From Treponema_I sp045631425 (lineage in GTDB: Bacteria > Spirochaetota > Spirochaetia > Treponematales > Treponemataceae): a stretch of 13,926 bases of DNA. The notes under the pieces are model-generated. The model searched no databases. It was given only the letters and a program-made list of their open reading frames with translations, and was not told the origin of the DNA. A program made the translations under genes and the position numbers. The DNA lies in the NCBI GenBank assembly GCA_045631425.1, contig JAZQUR010000091.1, forward strand, positions 1 to 13,926. The letters are read 5' to 3'. This document shows positions 1-6,745 of the stretch, piece by piece (position 1 is the stretch's first letter; each line of letters starts with the position of its first letter).

Positions 1-2469
1 CGTGAATATTTGGCAATGTATCGAAGTGCAAGATTGGAACGAGCCGTACCAGCGCCTCAAGCAATTTTGTTTAATTTTGAAAATCTTGTAGAAACTTATA
101 AAACTTCAGTATTTTTCAAAACCATACATTCTAGTGAAGCAAAATCTGTTCAAAATTTGTCTTTGGAATGCGATCCTCCTCACAGTTATTTTGGAAATAT
201 TAATTATTTAAAAGAAACAATTTCCACTTTGCTAGAAGATGGCTGGAAGATTTTTATTTATGCAGAAAGCGAAAATCAGGCTTTGCGAATAAATGAACTT
301 TTGCTTGAATTTGAGGGCAAACTAAATATTGTGCCACTTTCAATTTCTGCAGGTTTCGGGCTTCCTGAAAAGAAAGTTTTAGTTATCCAAGAAAACGAGA
401 TTTTTGGTAGAAGAAAGCACGTTCCTCGCTCGGTAAAGCATGCAAAAAGTGCTGTAATCGACACATTTGTTGAACTAAATCCGGGGGATTATGTTGTTCA
501 CGTAAATTACGGAATTGGTAAATTTCAGGGAATTGAGCGGGTGAAGGCTCTTGGAAATGAACGTGATTATATCAAACTTTTGTATGCAGATGAAGAAACT
601 GTTTTTATCCCAATCGAGCAAGTTAACCTTGTTCAGCGTTACATCGGAAACGAAGGTGATGCCCCACGACTAGACAGACTTGGCTCAAAATCTTGGGAAA
701 ATCGCAAAAACAAGGTAAAAAAATCTGTAGAAGAAATTGCGGAACGATTGATAGCACTTTACTCAAAGCGAAAAGCGGCTCGTGGATTTGCTTTCCCAAA
801 AGATGGTGAGTGGCAAACTGCATTTGAAGCAGCATTTCCATATTCGGAAACAGACGACCAAATCACTGTATCAAAAGAAATTAAAGATGATATGGAAAAA
901 CCTGTTCCAATGGACCGCCTTGTTTGTGGGGATGTTGGCTTTGGTAAAACAGAAATGGCTATGCGTGCTGCCTTTAAGGCTGTTATGGGGGGAAAACAAG
1001 TTGCATTTCTTGCCCCAACAACACTTTTAGCAGAACAGCACTACGAATCTTGCTTGAATCGTTTTGAAAACTTCCCAGTTCGCATTGCCCAATTATCGCG
1101 ATTTGTTCCACCAAAAGAGCAAAAAAAGATTTTGGAAAAAGTTGCCTCTGGAGAAATTGATATTTTGATTGGAACTCATAGAATCATCCAAAAAGACGTG
1201 ATTTTTAAAGATTTGGGCTTGATGATTATTGATGAAGAGCAGCGTTTTGGGGTTAAGGATAAAGAGCGGCTCAAAGAAATGAAAACAAATATTGACTCTT
1301 TGGCCATGAGTGCAACACCGATTCCTCGAACACTTCACATGAGTTTGCTAAAAATCCGAGATATGAGTTTGCTAACAACGCCGCCTCACAATCGTCAACC
1401 AATCGAAACTGTTATCGATGGATATAATGATGATAGGGTTGCTGCCGCTATTCGTCGGGAAGTTGAACGTGGTGGACAAGTTTTCTATCTTCACAATCGG
1501 GTAGAGGATTTGGAGGAAGTTCGGCTCAAACTGCAAAAACTTGTTCCAGAAATGATGATAGACACAGCTCATGGAAAAATGTCTTCCCAAGAATTGGAGG
1601 ATATTTTCCGTCGATTCAAAGTTGGTGGATTTCACATTTTGGTGGCAACTACAATCATCGAAAACGGAATTGATATTTCAAATGTAAACACAATTATCAT
1701 TGACCGTGCGGATATGTACGGCGTTTCTCAACTTTATCAGTTGCGTGGTCGCGTTGGACGAAGCGATAGAAAAGCTTATGCCTATATGTTTTATCCAGAA
1801 AATAAGGCTTTGTCAGAAGTTGCCATGAAGCGATTGCAGGTTATCAGTGATTTTACAGAGTTAGGTGCTGGTTTCAAAATCGCCATGAAGGATATGGAAA
1901 TTCGTGGGGCTGGAAATCTTTTGGGAAAAGATCAGTCTGGAGATGTTTACTCTGTTGGTTTTGATTTGTACTTAAGATTGCTAGAAGAAGCGATTCAACG
2001 GCTTTCTGATGAAAACTTTGTTGGGGAAGATGAAGTGCTTCTTGATTTGGAATACACAGGATTTATTCCAGATTCTTATATCCAAAATCCTCAAACAAAG
2101 ATGGAAATTTACAAAAAAATTGCGGCAGTTTCAAAAAAAGAAGAGCTTGATGCGGTTTATAACGAGTTGGACGACAGATTTGGACCAATTCCAGATGAAG
2201 TTTACAGTTTGTTAGCACTTGCGGAAATCAGAATTATTTGTAAGAAAATCCATATATCAACTTTGAAAGAAACAATGGGAAAAGTTTTTGTGGAATTTTC
2301 AAAGGTTTCTGATATTTCTATGGAAAAACTTATGCGCTTGATAACAGAAAGCCGCGGAACTGTTCAGCCTGACCCAAATAAACCAAATATGCTAGTTCTT
2401 TTGACTGGAAAAATCGGCTTAAAGGAAAAGAGTATTTTTATCCGGGAAAAGCTTGAAACCTTGATGTAG
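1..2469 (+). CDS. mfd: Transcription-repair coupling factor Mfd (5' truncated by window edge)
   Basis: Mfd is a DNA translocase that pushes stalled RNA polymerase off lesions and recruits UvrA. The frame is open from base 1, so the true start lies upstream. About 820 codons are present against roughly 1,150 in full-length Mfd, so part of the UvrB-like N-terminal region is missing. Numbering from the first codon in the window, residues about 161-218 form the RNA polymerase-interacting domain (VHVNYGIGKFQGIE). The translocase follows: Walker A GDVGFGKT near 310-317, DEEQ box near 411-414, motif III SATPIPRT near 437, and motif VI LRGRVGRS near 581-588. The C-terminal TRCF domain begins near 680 (YTGFIPDSYI). 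The gene ends at a TAG. All motifs are intact, so I see no decay. Downstream there is no clear terminator; the next gene follows after 61 nt. Confidence 0.97.
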   Translation, partial: REYLAMYRSARLERAVPAPQAILFNFENLVETYKTSVFFKTIHSSEAKSVQNLSLECDPPHSYFGNINYLKETISTLLEDGWKIFIYAESENQALRINELLLEFEGKLNIVPLSISAGFGLPEKKVLVIQENEIFGRRKHVPRSVKHAKSAVIDTFVELNPGDYVVHVNYGIGKFQGIERVKALGNERDYIKLLYADEETVFIPIEQVNLVQRYIGNEGDAPRLDRLGSKSWENRKNKVKKSVEEIAERLIALYSKRKAARGFAFPKDGEWQTAFEAAFPYSETDDQITVSKEIKDDMEKPVPMDRLVCGDVGFGKTEMAMRAAFKAVMGGKQVAFLAPTTLLAEQHYESCLNRFENFPVRIAQLSRFVPPKEQKKILEKVASGEIDILIGTHRIIQKDVIFKDLGLMIIDEEQRFGVKDKERLKEMKTNIDSLAMSATPIPRTLHMSLLKIRDMSLLTTPPHNRQPIETVIDGYNDDRVAAAIRREVERGGQVFYLHNRVEDLEEVRLKLQKLVPEMMIDTAHGKMSSQELEDIFRRFKVGGFHILVATTIIENGIDISNVNTIIIDRADMYGVSQLYQLRGRVGRSDRKAYAYMFYPENKALSEVAMKRLQVISDFTELGAGFKIAMKDMEIRGAGNLLGKDQSGDVYSVGFDLYLRLLEEAIQRLSDENFVGEDEVLLDLEYTGFIPDSYIQNPQTKMEIYKKIAAVSKKEELDAVYNELDDRFGPIPDEVYSLLALAEIRIICKKIHISTLKETMGKVFVEFSKVSDISMEKLMRLITESRGTVQPDPNKPNMLVLLTGKIGLKEKSIFIREKLETLM

Positions 2470-2482
2470 AAAAAATTATAAA

Positions 2483-2502
2483 ATTGTCCGACGTTGGGCA
2501 AT
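2483..2502. repeat. Imperfect 20-bp palindrome after mfd
   Basis: Arms ATTGTCC (2483-2489) and GGGCAAT (2496-2502) are complementary except for one position that would be a G-U wobble in RNA. The six central bases GACGTT continue the symmetry imperfectly. There is no T-run downstream on the + strand, so it is not a canonical intrinsic terminator for mfd. It could be a weak hairpin, a protein site or a copy of a dispersed repeat. Confidence 0.45.
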
Positions 2503-2530
2503 AAAGGAATTAAAAAAAAGGAATTTCCCA

Positions 2531-3247
2531 ATGGAAACTTACAGAGAATTTTTAGATAGAATTAATTCATTTCAGAAAAGTGAAATTGATTTTGGAAATG
2601 ATTATTTTTCAGGGAATCCTTCAATTACTCAAAAAGTAAATAAGGAAAATGTTTTTCGAGCTTTTTATGGTGATACAGTTGTTTTCAATCTTGATGATAG
2701 CACAAAAGAAAAACTTACAAAAATTGTGAATCACATAAATGATGTTGCCTCTGAATGTTTTTGTGAAAAATTAGTACCAAATACATTTCATATGACACTT
2801 CACGATCTTAGTAATTCTCCAAAGTTGGAAGAAATTGCCCCAGAGGTTTTTGAAAATGAGCTTAAAGTTTTAAAAATCGCTGAAAATGTGGTCGAAGAAA
2901 AAATCAAAATGAAAACTAAGTTTATTTTCAATATGGTAAACACAAGTTTGGTTTTGGGCCTATATCCAATTAACGAAACTGAATTCAATAAACTCATGAA
3001 ATTGTATACTTTGATTGATGATGTAAAAAAACTTGACTATCCGCTAACACCTCATATTACCTTGGGATATTATAATGTTAATGGTTTTTCAGTTGCGTCA
3101 GCTAGAAAACTAGAAGCCATCGTAAAAGAACTTAATACAACAGAATCAGAAATCCAAATAGAATTAAACACAAAAGAGCTTTTTTATCAAAAGTTTGTAA
3201 GCATGAATGAATATATCAATATTTTCAGCTTAGCAAAAAAACGATAA
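2531..3247 (+). CDS. 2H phosphoesterase-like protein (LigT/2'-5' RNA ligase superfamily)
   Basis: The 238-residue protein carries the two histidine motifs that define the 2H phosphoesterase superfamily: H87-M-T89-L (in FHMTLHD) and H175-I-T177-L-G (in PHITLGY). They are about 88 residues apart, as expected for the two symmetrical halves of the fold. Family members hydrolyse or transfer 2',3'-cyclic or 2'-5' phosphodiester bonds in RNA fragments or nucleotides; the substrate here cannot be told from sequence. There is no signal peptide, so it is probably cytoplasmic. The start at 2531 is preceded by AAGGAA about 9 nt upstream. The approximately 85 residues before the first motif are longer than in minimal LigT proteins. 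It probably does not share function with mfd. The superfamily call is fairly secure; the precise role is unknown. Confidence 0.72.
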   Translation: METYREFLDRINSFQKSEIDFGNDYFSGNPSITQKVNKENVFRAFYGDTVVFNLDDSTKEKLTKIVNHINDVASECFCEKLVPNTFHMTLHDLSNSPKLEEIAPEVFENELKVLKIAENVVEEKIKMKTKFIFNMVNTSLVLGLYPINETEFNKLMKLYTLIDDVKKLDYPLTPHITLGYYNVNGFSVASARKLEAIVKELNTTESEIQIELNTKELFYQKFVSMNEYINIFSLAKKR

Positions 3248-3314
3248 ACTGTTTAAATAGCTTTATAAAGTTTTCGGATGGAAAAAAAACTAGTAAAATA
3301 TTAAAAAAACAAAT

Positions 3315-3318
3315 GGAG
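3315..3318 (+). promoter_or_regulatory. Ribosome binding site fixing the nucleosidase start
   Basis: GGAG lies 6 nt before the ATG at 3325 and overlaps an earlier in-frame ATG at 3313, which itself has no Shine-Dalgarno sequence. This favours 3325 as the start. That choice also gives the family's N-terminus, MKIGIV. Confidence 0.75.
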
Positions 3319-3324
3319 TTTTTT

Positions 3325-4020
3325 ATGAAAATTGGAATTGTTTGTGCGGGAGATAAAGAGCTAGAGCCTTTTTTACCAATAATCGAAAATTGTAAAATAA
3401 CAGAAAAAGCAATGCTTAAGTTTTACGAAGGAACAATTAATGGAATTGAAGTTGTCGCCTTATTTTCTGGAGTGTGCAAAGTAAATGCAGCCATTGCAAC
3501 TCAAATTTTAATTGATAATTTTAAGGTAAATATCATTATTAATTCAGGAGTTGCTGGAGGAATAGATTCTAATCTTAATATTTTTGACACTGTAATTTCC
3601 ACAGAAGTTGCCTATCATGATGTGGAAAAAGGAATATTAACAGAATTTCATCCTTGGATGGAAAGTGTATATTTCAAAGCTGATTCAAAATTGCTAAATC
3701 TTTCAAAAAAAGCTGTTGAAAAAATGACTTTAGAAAATAAAGTTGTTTGGGGACGAATGGTAACTGGGGAAGCATTTATTTCAGATGAAGGTCGGGAACA
3801 AATAAAAAATCAATTTAATCCATTAACGGTTGATATGGAAACTGGAAGTATTGCCCATGTTTGTTATGTAAATAATATTCCATTTATTTCCATCAGAAGT
3901 ATTACAGATACAGAAGACCATAGTGGCGTGGCAAATTTTGAGCAAAATTGTAAAAAAGCCGCTATAATTGCAAAAGATATAACAGTGGGATTGTTGGCTG
4001 AAATCAATTTTGTCAATTAG
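3325..4020 (+). CDS. mtnN: 5'-methylthioadenosine/S-adenosylhomocysteine nucleosidase
   Basis: The enzyme cleaves the glycosidic bond of methylthioadenosine and S-adenosylhomocysteine, releasing adenine. It serves methionine salvage, relieves product inhibition of methyltransferases and feeds the LuxS route where that exists. The 231 residues match the usual length (E. coli about 232). Visible features are the N-terminal MKIGIV strand with the family's Glu12, the phosphate/ribose loop SGVAGGID (residues 75-82), the purine and ribose site VDMETG with Met171 and Glu172, and the catalytic acid Asp195 in SITDTED. These correspond to E12, M173, E174 and D197 of the E. coli enzyme. An alternative in-frame ATG at 3313 adds four residues but overlaps the ribosome binding site. 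No neighbouring methionine-cycle gene is visible. Confidence 0.93.
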   Translation: MKIGIVCAGDKELEPFLPIIENCKITEKAMLKFYEGTINGIEVVALFSGVCKVNAAIATQILIDNFKVNIIINSGVAGGIDSNLNIFDTVISTEVAYHDVEKGILTEFHPWMESVYFKADSKLLNLSKKAVEKMTLENKVVWGRMVTGEAFISDEGREQIKNQFNPLTVDMETGSIAHVCYVNNIPFISIRSITDTEDHSGVANFEQNCKKAAIIAKDITVGLLAEINFVN

Positions 4021-4056
4021 GAACAGCAATTTGTATAATTGAAGGAGACATGATCA

Positions 4057-4674
4057 ATGTTTACGAACATTACCTGGTTATTTTTTGATGTGGGCTCCAC
4101 ATTAATCGATGAACAATTTGTCTACAAACACAGATTGCAAGATATTGCAAAAGCCGCAAATACGACCTACCAAAAACTTTATGACACAGCAATGGAATTT
4201 TATAAACAAAACAAAAAAGGGGACTTAGAAACAACAAAACAATTTGGCGTCCCTTTACCAAAATGGCACACCGAAGATGAAATCCTATATCCCGATGCTG
4301 CACAATGTCTAAAAACATTAAGTCGTAAATACAAAATCGGAATAATTGCAAACCAAGAGCTAGGCACAAAAGAACGATTACAGCAACACAATATTTTACA
4401 ATACATTGATTTAGTGATTGCCTCCGCTGAAGAAGGCGTTGCAAAGCCCGATGAAAAAATCTTCAAAATTGCATTGGAAAGAGCAGCCTGTAAAAGTGAC
4501 AACGCAATTATGATTGGTGACAGAATCGACAATGACATAATTCCTGCCAAAAACCTCGGATTTCATACAATTTGGATAAAACAAGGCTTTGGTCAATATT
4601 GGAATATCACAAAGGAAGATGAAACACCTGATTACACAGTTTGCAGTCTTACAGAGTTATGTGATATTTTATAA
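4057..4674 (+). CDS. HAD-superfamily hydrolase (YjjG-like phosphatase type)
   Basis: This 205-residue haloacid dehalogenase-fold protein carries all four HAD motif regions. Motif I is FFDVGSTLID with nucleophile Asp11, motif II GIIAN at 95-99, motif III Lys130 in VAKPDEKIF, and motif IV IGDRIDND with Asp155 and Asp160. The order and spacing resemble YjjG-like and related nucleotide or sugar phosphatases. Two positions are atypical. The second aspartate of the DxD signature is glycine (Gly13), and the Ser/Thr of motif II is Ala98. In phosphatases the second aspartate acts as general acid/base, so activity may be reduced, altered or dehalogenase-like; a DVGST motif may also be characteristic of a subgroup. 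GGAG at 4044-4047 supports the start at 4057. The acetyltransferase gene follows 27 nt downstream, suggesting co-transcription. Confidence 0.82.
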   Translation: MFTNITWLFFDVGSTLIDEQFVYKHRLQDIAKAANTTYQKLYDTAMEFYKQNKKGDLETTKQFGVPLPKWHTEDEILYPDAAQCLKTLSRKYKIGIIANQELGTKERLQQHNILQYIDLVIASAEEGVAKPDEKIFKIALERAACKSDNAIMIGDRIDNDIIPAKNLGFHTIWIKQGFGQYWNITKEDETPDYTVCSLTELCDIL

Positions 4675-4701
4675 AAATTAAGTTTTTATGGAGAAGCTAA
4701 A

Positions 4702-5250
4702 ATGACAAGAACAATCAAAACAGCCCAAGAAGGTTTTCTAGAAGAATCTTTAGACTTTGTGGAAAAAGTTTTTACAGAATCAGAAGATGCAGAATCTGGA
4801 AAATTAGTTCGTTCTCTTGTGAAAGAAATCCGAAGCAAAAGGTTTTATGTTCCAGAATTAGATTTAGTAATGGTAAACGAAGAAAATTGCGTAATCGGTT
4901 TAGCAATATTTTCAAAATTCCACTTAGACGGAAAATATGAAAATCAATTATTGTTGCTTTCTCCAGTTGCTGTAAAAACCGAATTACAACGCCAACATAT
5001 TTCAAAAGACTTAATCGAAGTCGGATTTGAAAAAGCAAAAGCCCTTGGCTATGAAGCTGTTATCGTAGAAGGAAATCCACAAAATTATAATTCACGAGGA
5101 TTTGAAACATCATATCAGCACGGAATTGTAGCAAGTCCAAAAATCGGGTTGCCGGCTGTTGAATGTCTTATGGTAAAAGAATTAGTTGCCGGTGCTTTAT
5201 CCCACATAAAAGGAACCGTGGATTATTCAGATTACGAATGCTTGCAGTAA
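4702..5250 (+). CDS. GNAT-family N-acetyltransferase (YhbS-like)
   Basis: The 182-residue protein fits the GNAT fold, which transfers an acetyl group from acetyl-CoA to an amine; the acceptor is not predictable. Core strand beta-4 is LLLLSPVAV (about 83-91), followed by the acetyl-CoA pyrophosphate loop and helix (Q96 to A114). The C-terminal part has EGNPQNYNSRGFE (123-135), the EGxPxYYxxxGF pattern of YhbS-like members. The loop is degenerate: Q96-R-Q-H-I-S101 where the family normally has Q/RxxGxG/A, so both glycines are replaced and cofactor binding may be weakened. GGAGAA at 4690-4695 supports the start. The short gap after the HAD gene suggests one operon. Confidence 0.78.
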   Translation: MTRTIKTAQEGFLEESLDFVEKVFTESEDAESGKLVRSLVKEIRSKRFYVPELDLVMVNEENCVIGLAIFSKFHLDGKYENQLLLLSPVAVKTELQRQHISKDLIEVGFEKAKALGYEAVIVEGNPQNYNSRGFETSYQHGIVASPKIGLPAVECLMVKELVAGALSHIKGTVDYSDYECLQ

Positions 5251-5345
5251 CCTTGAAAGCGGAAGATACTATTGTTGTTTTGAGTACGACCGTTTAATAA
5301 TTCTATTGATTATTCAAAAGAACTCTTTCTCAATGGAAAAAAAAG

Positions 5346-5419
5346 TGCTAGTGTACACTAGCAAAAGGTCTTGACCAAAGACCTTTTGCGAAATCGTCAC
5401 GTTGCTCGATTTCGCAAAA
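5346..5419. repeat. Intergenic element of three overlapping inverted repeats
   Basis: Three successive inverted repeats overlap by a few bases each. The first is a perfect 18-bp palindrome at 5346-5363 (TGCTAGTGT/ACACTAGCA). The second is a 12-bp perfect stem, GCAAAAGGTCTT at 5361-5372 with AAGACCTTTTGC at 5378-5389, closing a 5-nt loop. The third is a 13-bp perfect stem, TTTTGCGAAATCG at 5384-5396 with CGATTTCGCAAAA at 5407-5419, closing a 10-nt loop. Stems two and three share TTTTGC (5384-5389) and cannot form together. No T-run follows on the + strand. On the - strand the palindrome is followed by C and eight T, a terminator-like layout with no - strand gene to serve. It may be a leader switch for the deaminase gene or a copy of a mobile palindromic repeat. 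Confidence 0.8.
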
Positions 5420-5446
5420 AATGCTACTAAAAAAAGGAAAATTAAA

Positions 5447-5965
5447 ATGAATAAAGACCCTGAAAAATTTATTAAAAGATGCTACGAATTGGCAATAAGT
5501 GCTGGAAAAAAAGGATTTGATACTTTTGGGGCAGTTCTTGTGAGCGATGGCAAAATAATTGCAGAAGCTGAAAATACTTCTGATTATGAAAAAGGACTTT
5601 TTGGTCATGCCGAATTTAATTTGGTTCACAAATGCGCAAATCAATTTTCAGATGCAACTTTTGAAAACGCAATTTTATATACAAGTTGCGCTCCTTGTGT
5701 TCGCTGCTTAATGGCAATCGCTTCTTTGGGAATTAAGAAAATTGTTTACGGCGTTTCATACAAAAGTTTTCAAAAGTTGTGTCCTTTTGAAGAAGAAATT
5801 CCAGATTACGAATCAATTTTGGCTCAAATGAAAGTATCTATGAAAATGATTGGCCCAATCTTGGAAGACGAAGGAATGCACACTTTTGAATACTGGGGCG
5901 GCGAATATCGTCCTTTGGCAGAATTGATTGCCGAAATGGATGAGGTGAAAAAACAAAATAATTGA
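5447..5965 (+). CDS. Zinc-dependent nucleoside/nucleotide deaminase (cytidine deaminase-like superfamily)
   Basis: The 172-residue protein has the zinc and catalytic signature of the cytidine deaminase superfamily: H54-A-E56 (in GHAEFN) and P83-C84-x-x-C87 (in SCAPCVRC). The histidine and two cysteines bind zinc and Glu56 shuttles protons. The arrangement is closest to the guanine deaminase, cytosine deaminase and TadA branch; the substrate is not determinable by eye. The length is compatible with a free-base or nucleoside deaminase. The start at 5447 is chosen because AAGGAAA lies at 5434-5440; the upstream in-frame TTG at 5402 lies inside a hairpin and has no ribosome binding site. The structured element at 5346-5419 immediately precedes the gene and would lie in its leader if transcription begins upstream. 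Confidence 0.85.
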   Translation: MNKDPEKFIKRCYELAISAGKKGFDTFGAVLVSDGKIIAEAENTSDYEKGLFGHAEFNLVHKCANQFSDATFENAILYTSCAPCVRCLMAIASLGIKKIVYGVSYKSFQKLCPFEEEIPDYESILAQMKVSMKMIGPILEDEGMHTFEYWGGEYRPLAELIAEMDEVKKQNN

Positions 5966-5995
5966 TTGTTATATTTTGCTCTAATGTTTTTTTTC

Positions 5996-6031
5996 TTGAC
6001 AATATATATATATATATATTATTAGTATAAT
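5996..6031 (+). promoter_or_regulatory. Candidate repeat-length-sensitive promoter of the toxin-antitoxin operon
   Basis: A perfect -35 box TTGACA (5996-6001) is followed directly by nine uninterrupted AT units (6002-6019), and a perfect TATAAT lies at 6026-6031. The spacing is 24 bp, well above the optimum near 17. Loss of three or four AT units would bring it to 18 or 16. Alternative -10 matches inside the tract, such as TATTAT at 6017, sit at 15 bp. A further TATAAT occurs at 6036-6041. TATTAT (6017-6022) and ATAATA (6027-6032) form an inverted repeat that could be an operator, though in such AT-rich sequence this is weak. Confidence 0.55.
6002..6019. repeat. (AT)9 dinucleotide microsatellite
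   Basis: Nine perfect AT units lie between a consensus -35 box and -10-like sequences. Such tracts are prone to slipped-strand changes of one unit (2 bp). Their position in the promoter spacer makes length potentially functional. Confidence 0.9.
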
Positions 6032-6056
6032 ACAATATAATATAAGGTGGTATAAT

Positions 6057-6362
6057 ATGGCAGCAATTACTGTAAATGTGGAACAAGAAGATAAAGAACT
6101 TTTTAATTCAATTTGCAACAAACTTGGCATGAATATTTCCACAGCAATAAACATTTTTATAAAAAAAGTAAACGCAACTCGCAGTATTCCTTTTTCTTTG
6201 GAACTAGAACCAGAATGGAATGACGAAACTATCGCAGCTTTTAAGGAAGCCAAAGCAATTTCCGAAGGAAAAATCCCTGCAAAACGCTATGATTCTTGGG
6301 AAGATGCTGTAAAAGACTTAGACCTTGCTGTTGCAGAGGATGAGCCAAAATATGGTTTATAA
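6057..6362 (+). CDS. Type II antitoxin, RelB/DinJ family
   Basis: This 101-residue protein neutralises the toxin encoded immediately downstream. The N-terminal half (about residues 1-50: AAITVNVEQEDKELF, then a helix pair with GMNISTAINIFIKKV and RSIPF) fits the ribbon-helix-helix DNA-binding fold and the IPF segment typical of DinJ. The acidic C-terminal tail (about 55-101) would wrap the toxin. Known family members repress their own operon, the complex with toxin binding more tightly. AAGGTGG at 6044-6050 sets the start. The stop at 6362 overlaps the toxin start by 11 nt, the usual translational coupling of such modules. The promoter contains an AT repeat, treated separately. Confidence 0.88.
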   Translation: MAAITVNVEQEDKELFNSICNKLGMNISTAINIFIKKVNATRSIPFSLELEPEWNDETIAAFKEAKAISEGKIPAKRYDSWEDAVKDLDLAVAEDEPKYGL

Positions 6363-6633
6363 ACTTGTTCTTTCAAATAGTTTTAAAAAAGACTATAAAT
6401 TGGTAAAAAGGCAAGGAAAAGACGTTTCTCTTTTGGATAATATTATTCCTATTTTGTTATCTGGCAAAAAACTTCCTACAAAATACAAAGACCATGAACT
6501 AAAAGGCGATTGGAAAGGTTTTAGAGAATTGCACATTAGCCCAGATTGTTTTTTAATTTACACAAAAAACAAAACAGAATTGATTTTAACTTTAACCCGC
6601 ACAGGTTCTCATTCGGAATTATTCAAAAAGTAG
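6352..6633 (+). CDS. YafQ-family mRNA interferase toxin
   Basis: YafQ toxins are RelE-fold, ribosome-dependent endoribonucleases that cut translated mRNA. The 93 residues match E. coli YafQ (92) along the length, including YKDHELKGDWKGFRELHISPD and the ending RTGSHSELF. The equivalents of catalytic or RNA-binding residues are His48, His61, Asp65, His87 and Phe91. One change stands out: the aspartate two before the second histidine (Asp61 in E. coli) is Glu59 here. The start at 6352 is chosen because it gives the family N-terminus and leaves AGAGGA (6335-6340) 11 nt upstream; an ATG at 6340 would overlap that site. It is encoded within the antitoxin's last codons. It appears intact and probably active. 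Confidence 0.9.
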   Translation: MVYKLVLSNSFKKDYKLVKRQGKDVSLLDNIIPILLSGKKLPTKYKDHELKGDWKGFRELHISPDCFLIYTKNKTELILTLTRTGSHSELFKK

Positions 6634-6666
6634 AAAAACCATAGATTGTAAAATGAATTTTGAAAA

Positions 6667-6717
6667 ATCTACATTGAAGCAGGCTTTCACCATGTAGAAA
6701 CAAAACTTGTTGGCTGA
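6667..6717 (+). pseudogene. Possible short coding remnant
   Basis: Between the toxin and hydrolase genes, one frame reads IYIEAGFHHVETKLVG and then TGA. It looks like the conserved C-terminal end of a methyltransferase- or acetyltransferase-like protein (EAGF..V). Stops lie in the same frame just upstream, and no start or ribosome binding site serves it. I cannot name the parent gene, and the resemblance could be chance. Confidence 0.25.
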
Positions 6718-6745
6718 GCAAAATTATTAAATAAGGAGTCTTACC

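Noticed and set aside
4010..4039. TTGTCA-18 bp-TATAAT as promoter of the HAD gene
   Set aside because: The boxes are good, but transcription would begin at about 4046, inside the GGAG ribosome binding site, so the match is probably chance in AT-rich DNA.
4070..4550. Long - strand frames opposite the HAD gene
   Set aside because: They have no ribosome binding sites or recognisable domains and are explained as shadows of the + strand coding sequence.
4671..4689. Hairpin ATAAAAA/TTTTTAT between the HAD and acetyltransferase genes
   Set aside because: The stem is only A-T pairs, overlaps the stop codon and is expected by chance in this composition.
5337..5363. Intrinsic terminator on the - strand (palindrome followed by C and eight T)
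   Set aside because: The geometry is acceptable, but no - strand gene runs into it, so a terminator role there is unsupported.
5402..5446. Extended N-terminus of the deaminase from a TTG at 5402
   Set aside because: It lies in a hairpin, has no ribosome binding site, and the added residues are not family-like; ATG 5447 has AAGGAAA upstream.
2470..6745. Chromosomal integron cassette array, suggested by short same-strand genes (GNAT, HAD, deaminase, toxin-antitoxin) and a GTTRRRY match at 2493
   Set aside because: Treponema is known to carry such arrays, but I found no paired RYYYAAC/GTTRRRY arms with the right spacing between genes and no integrase in the window.
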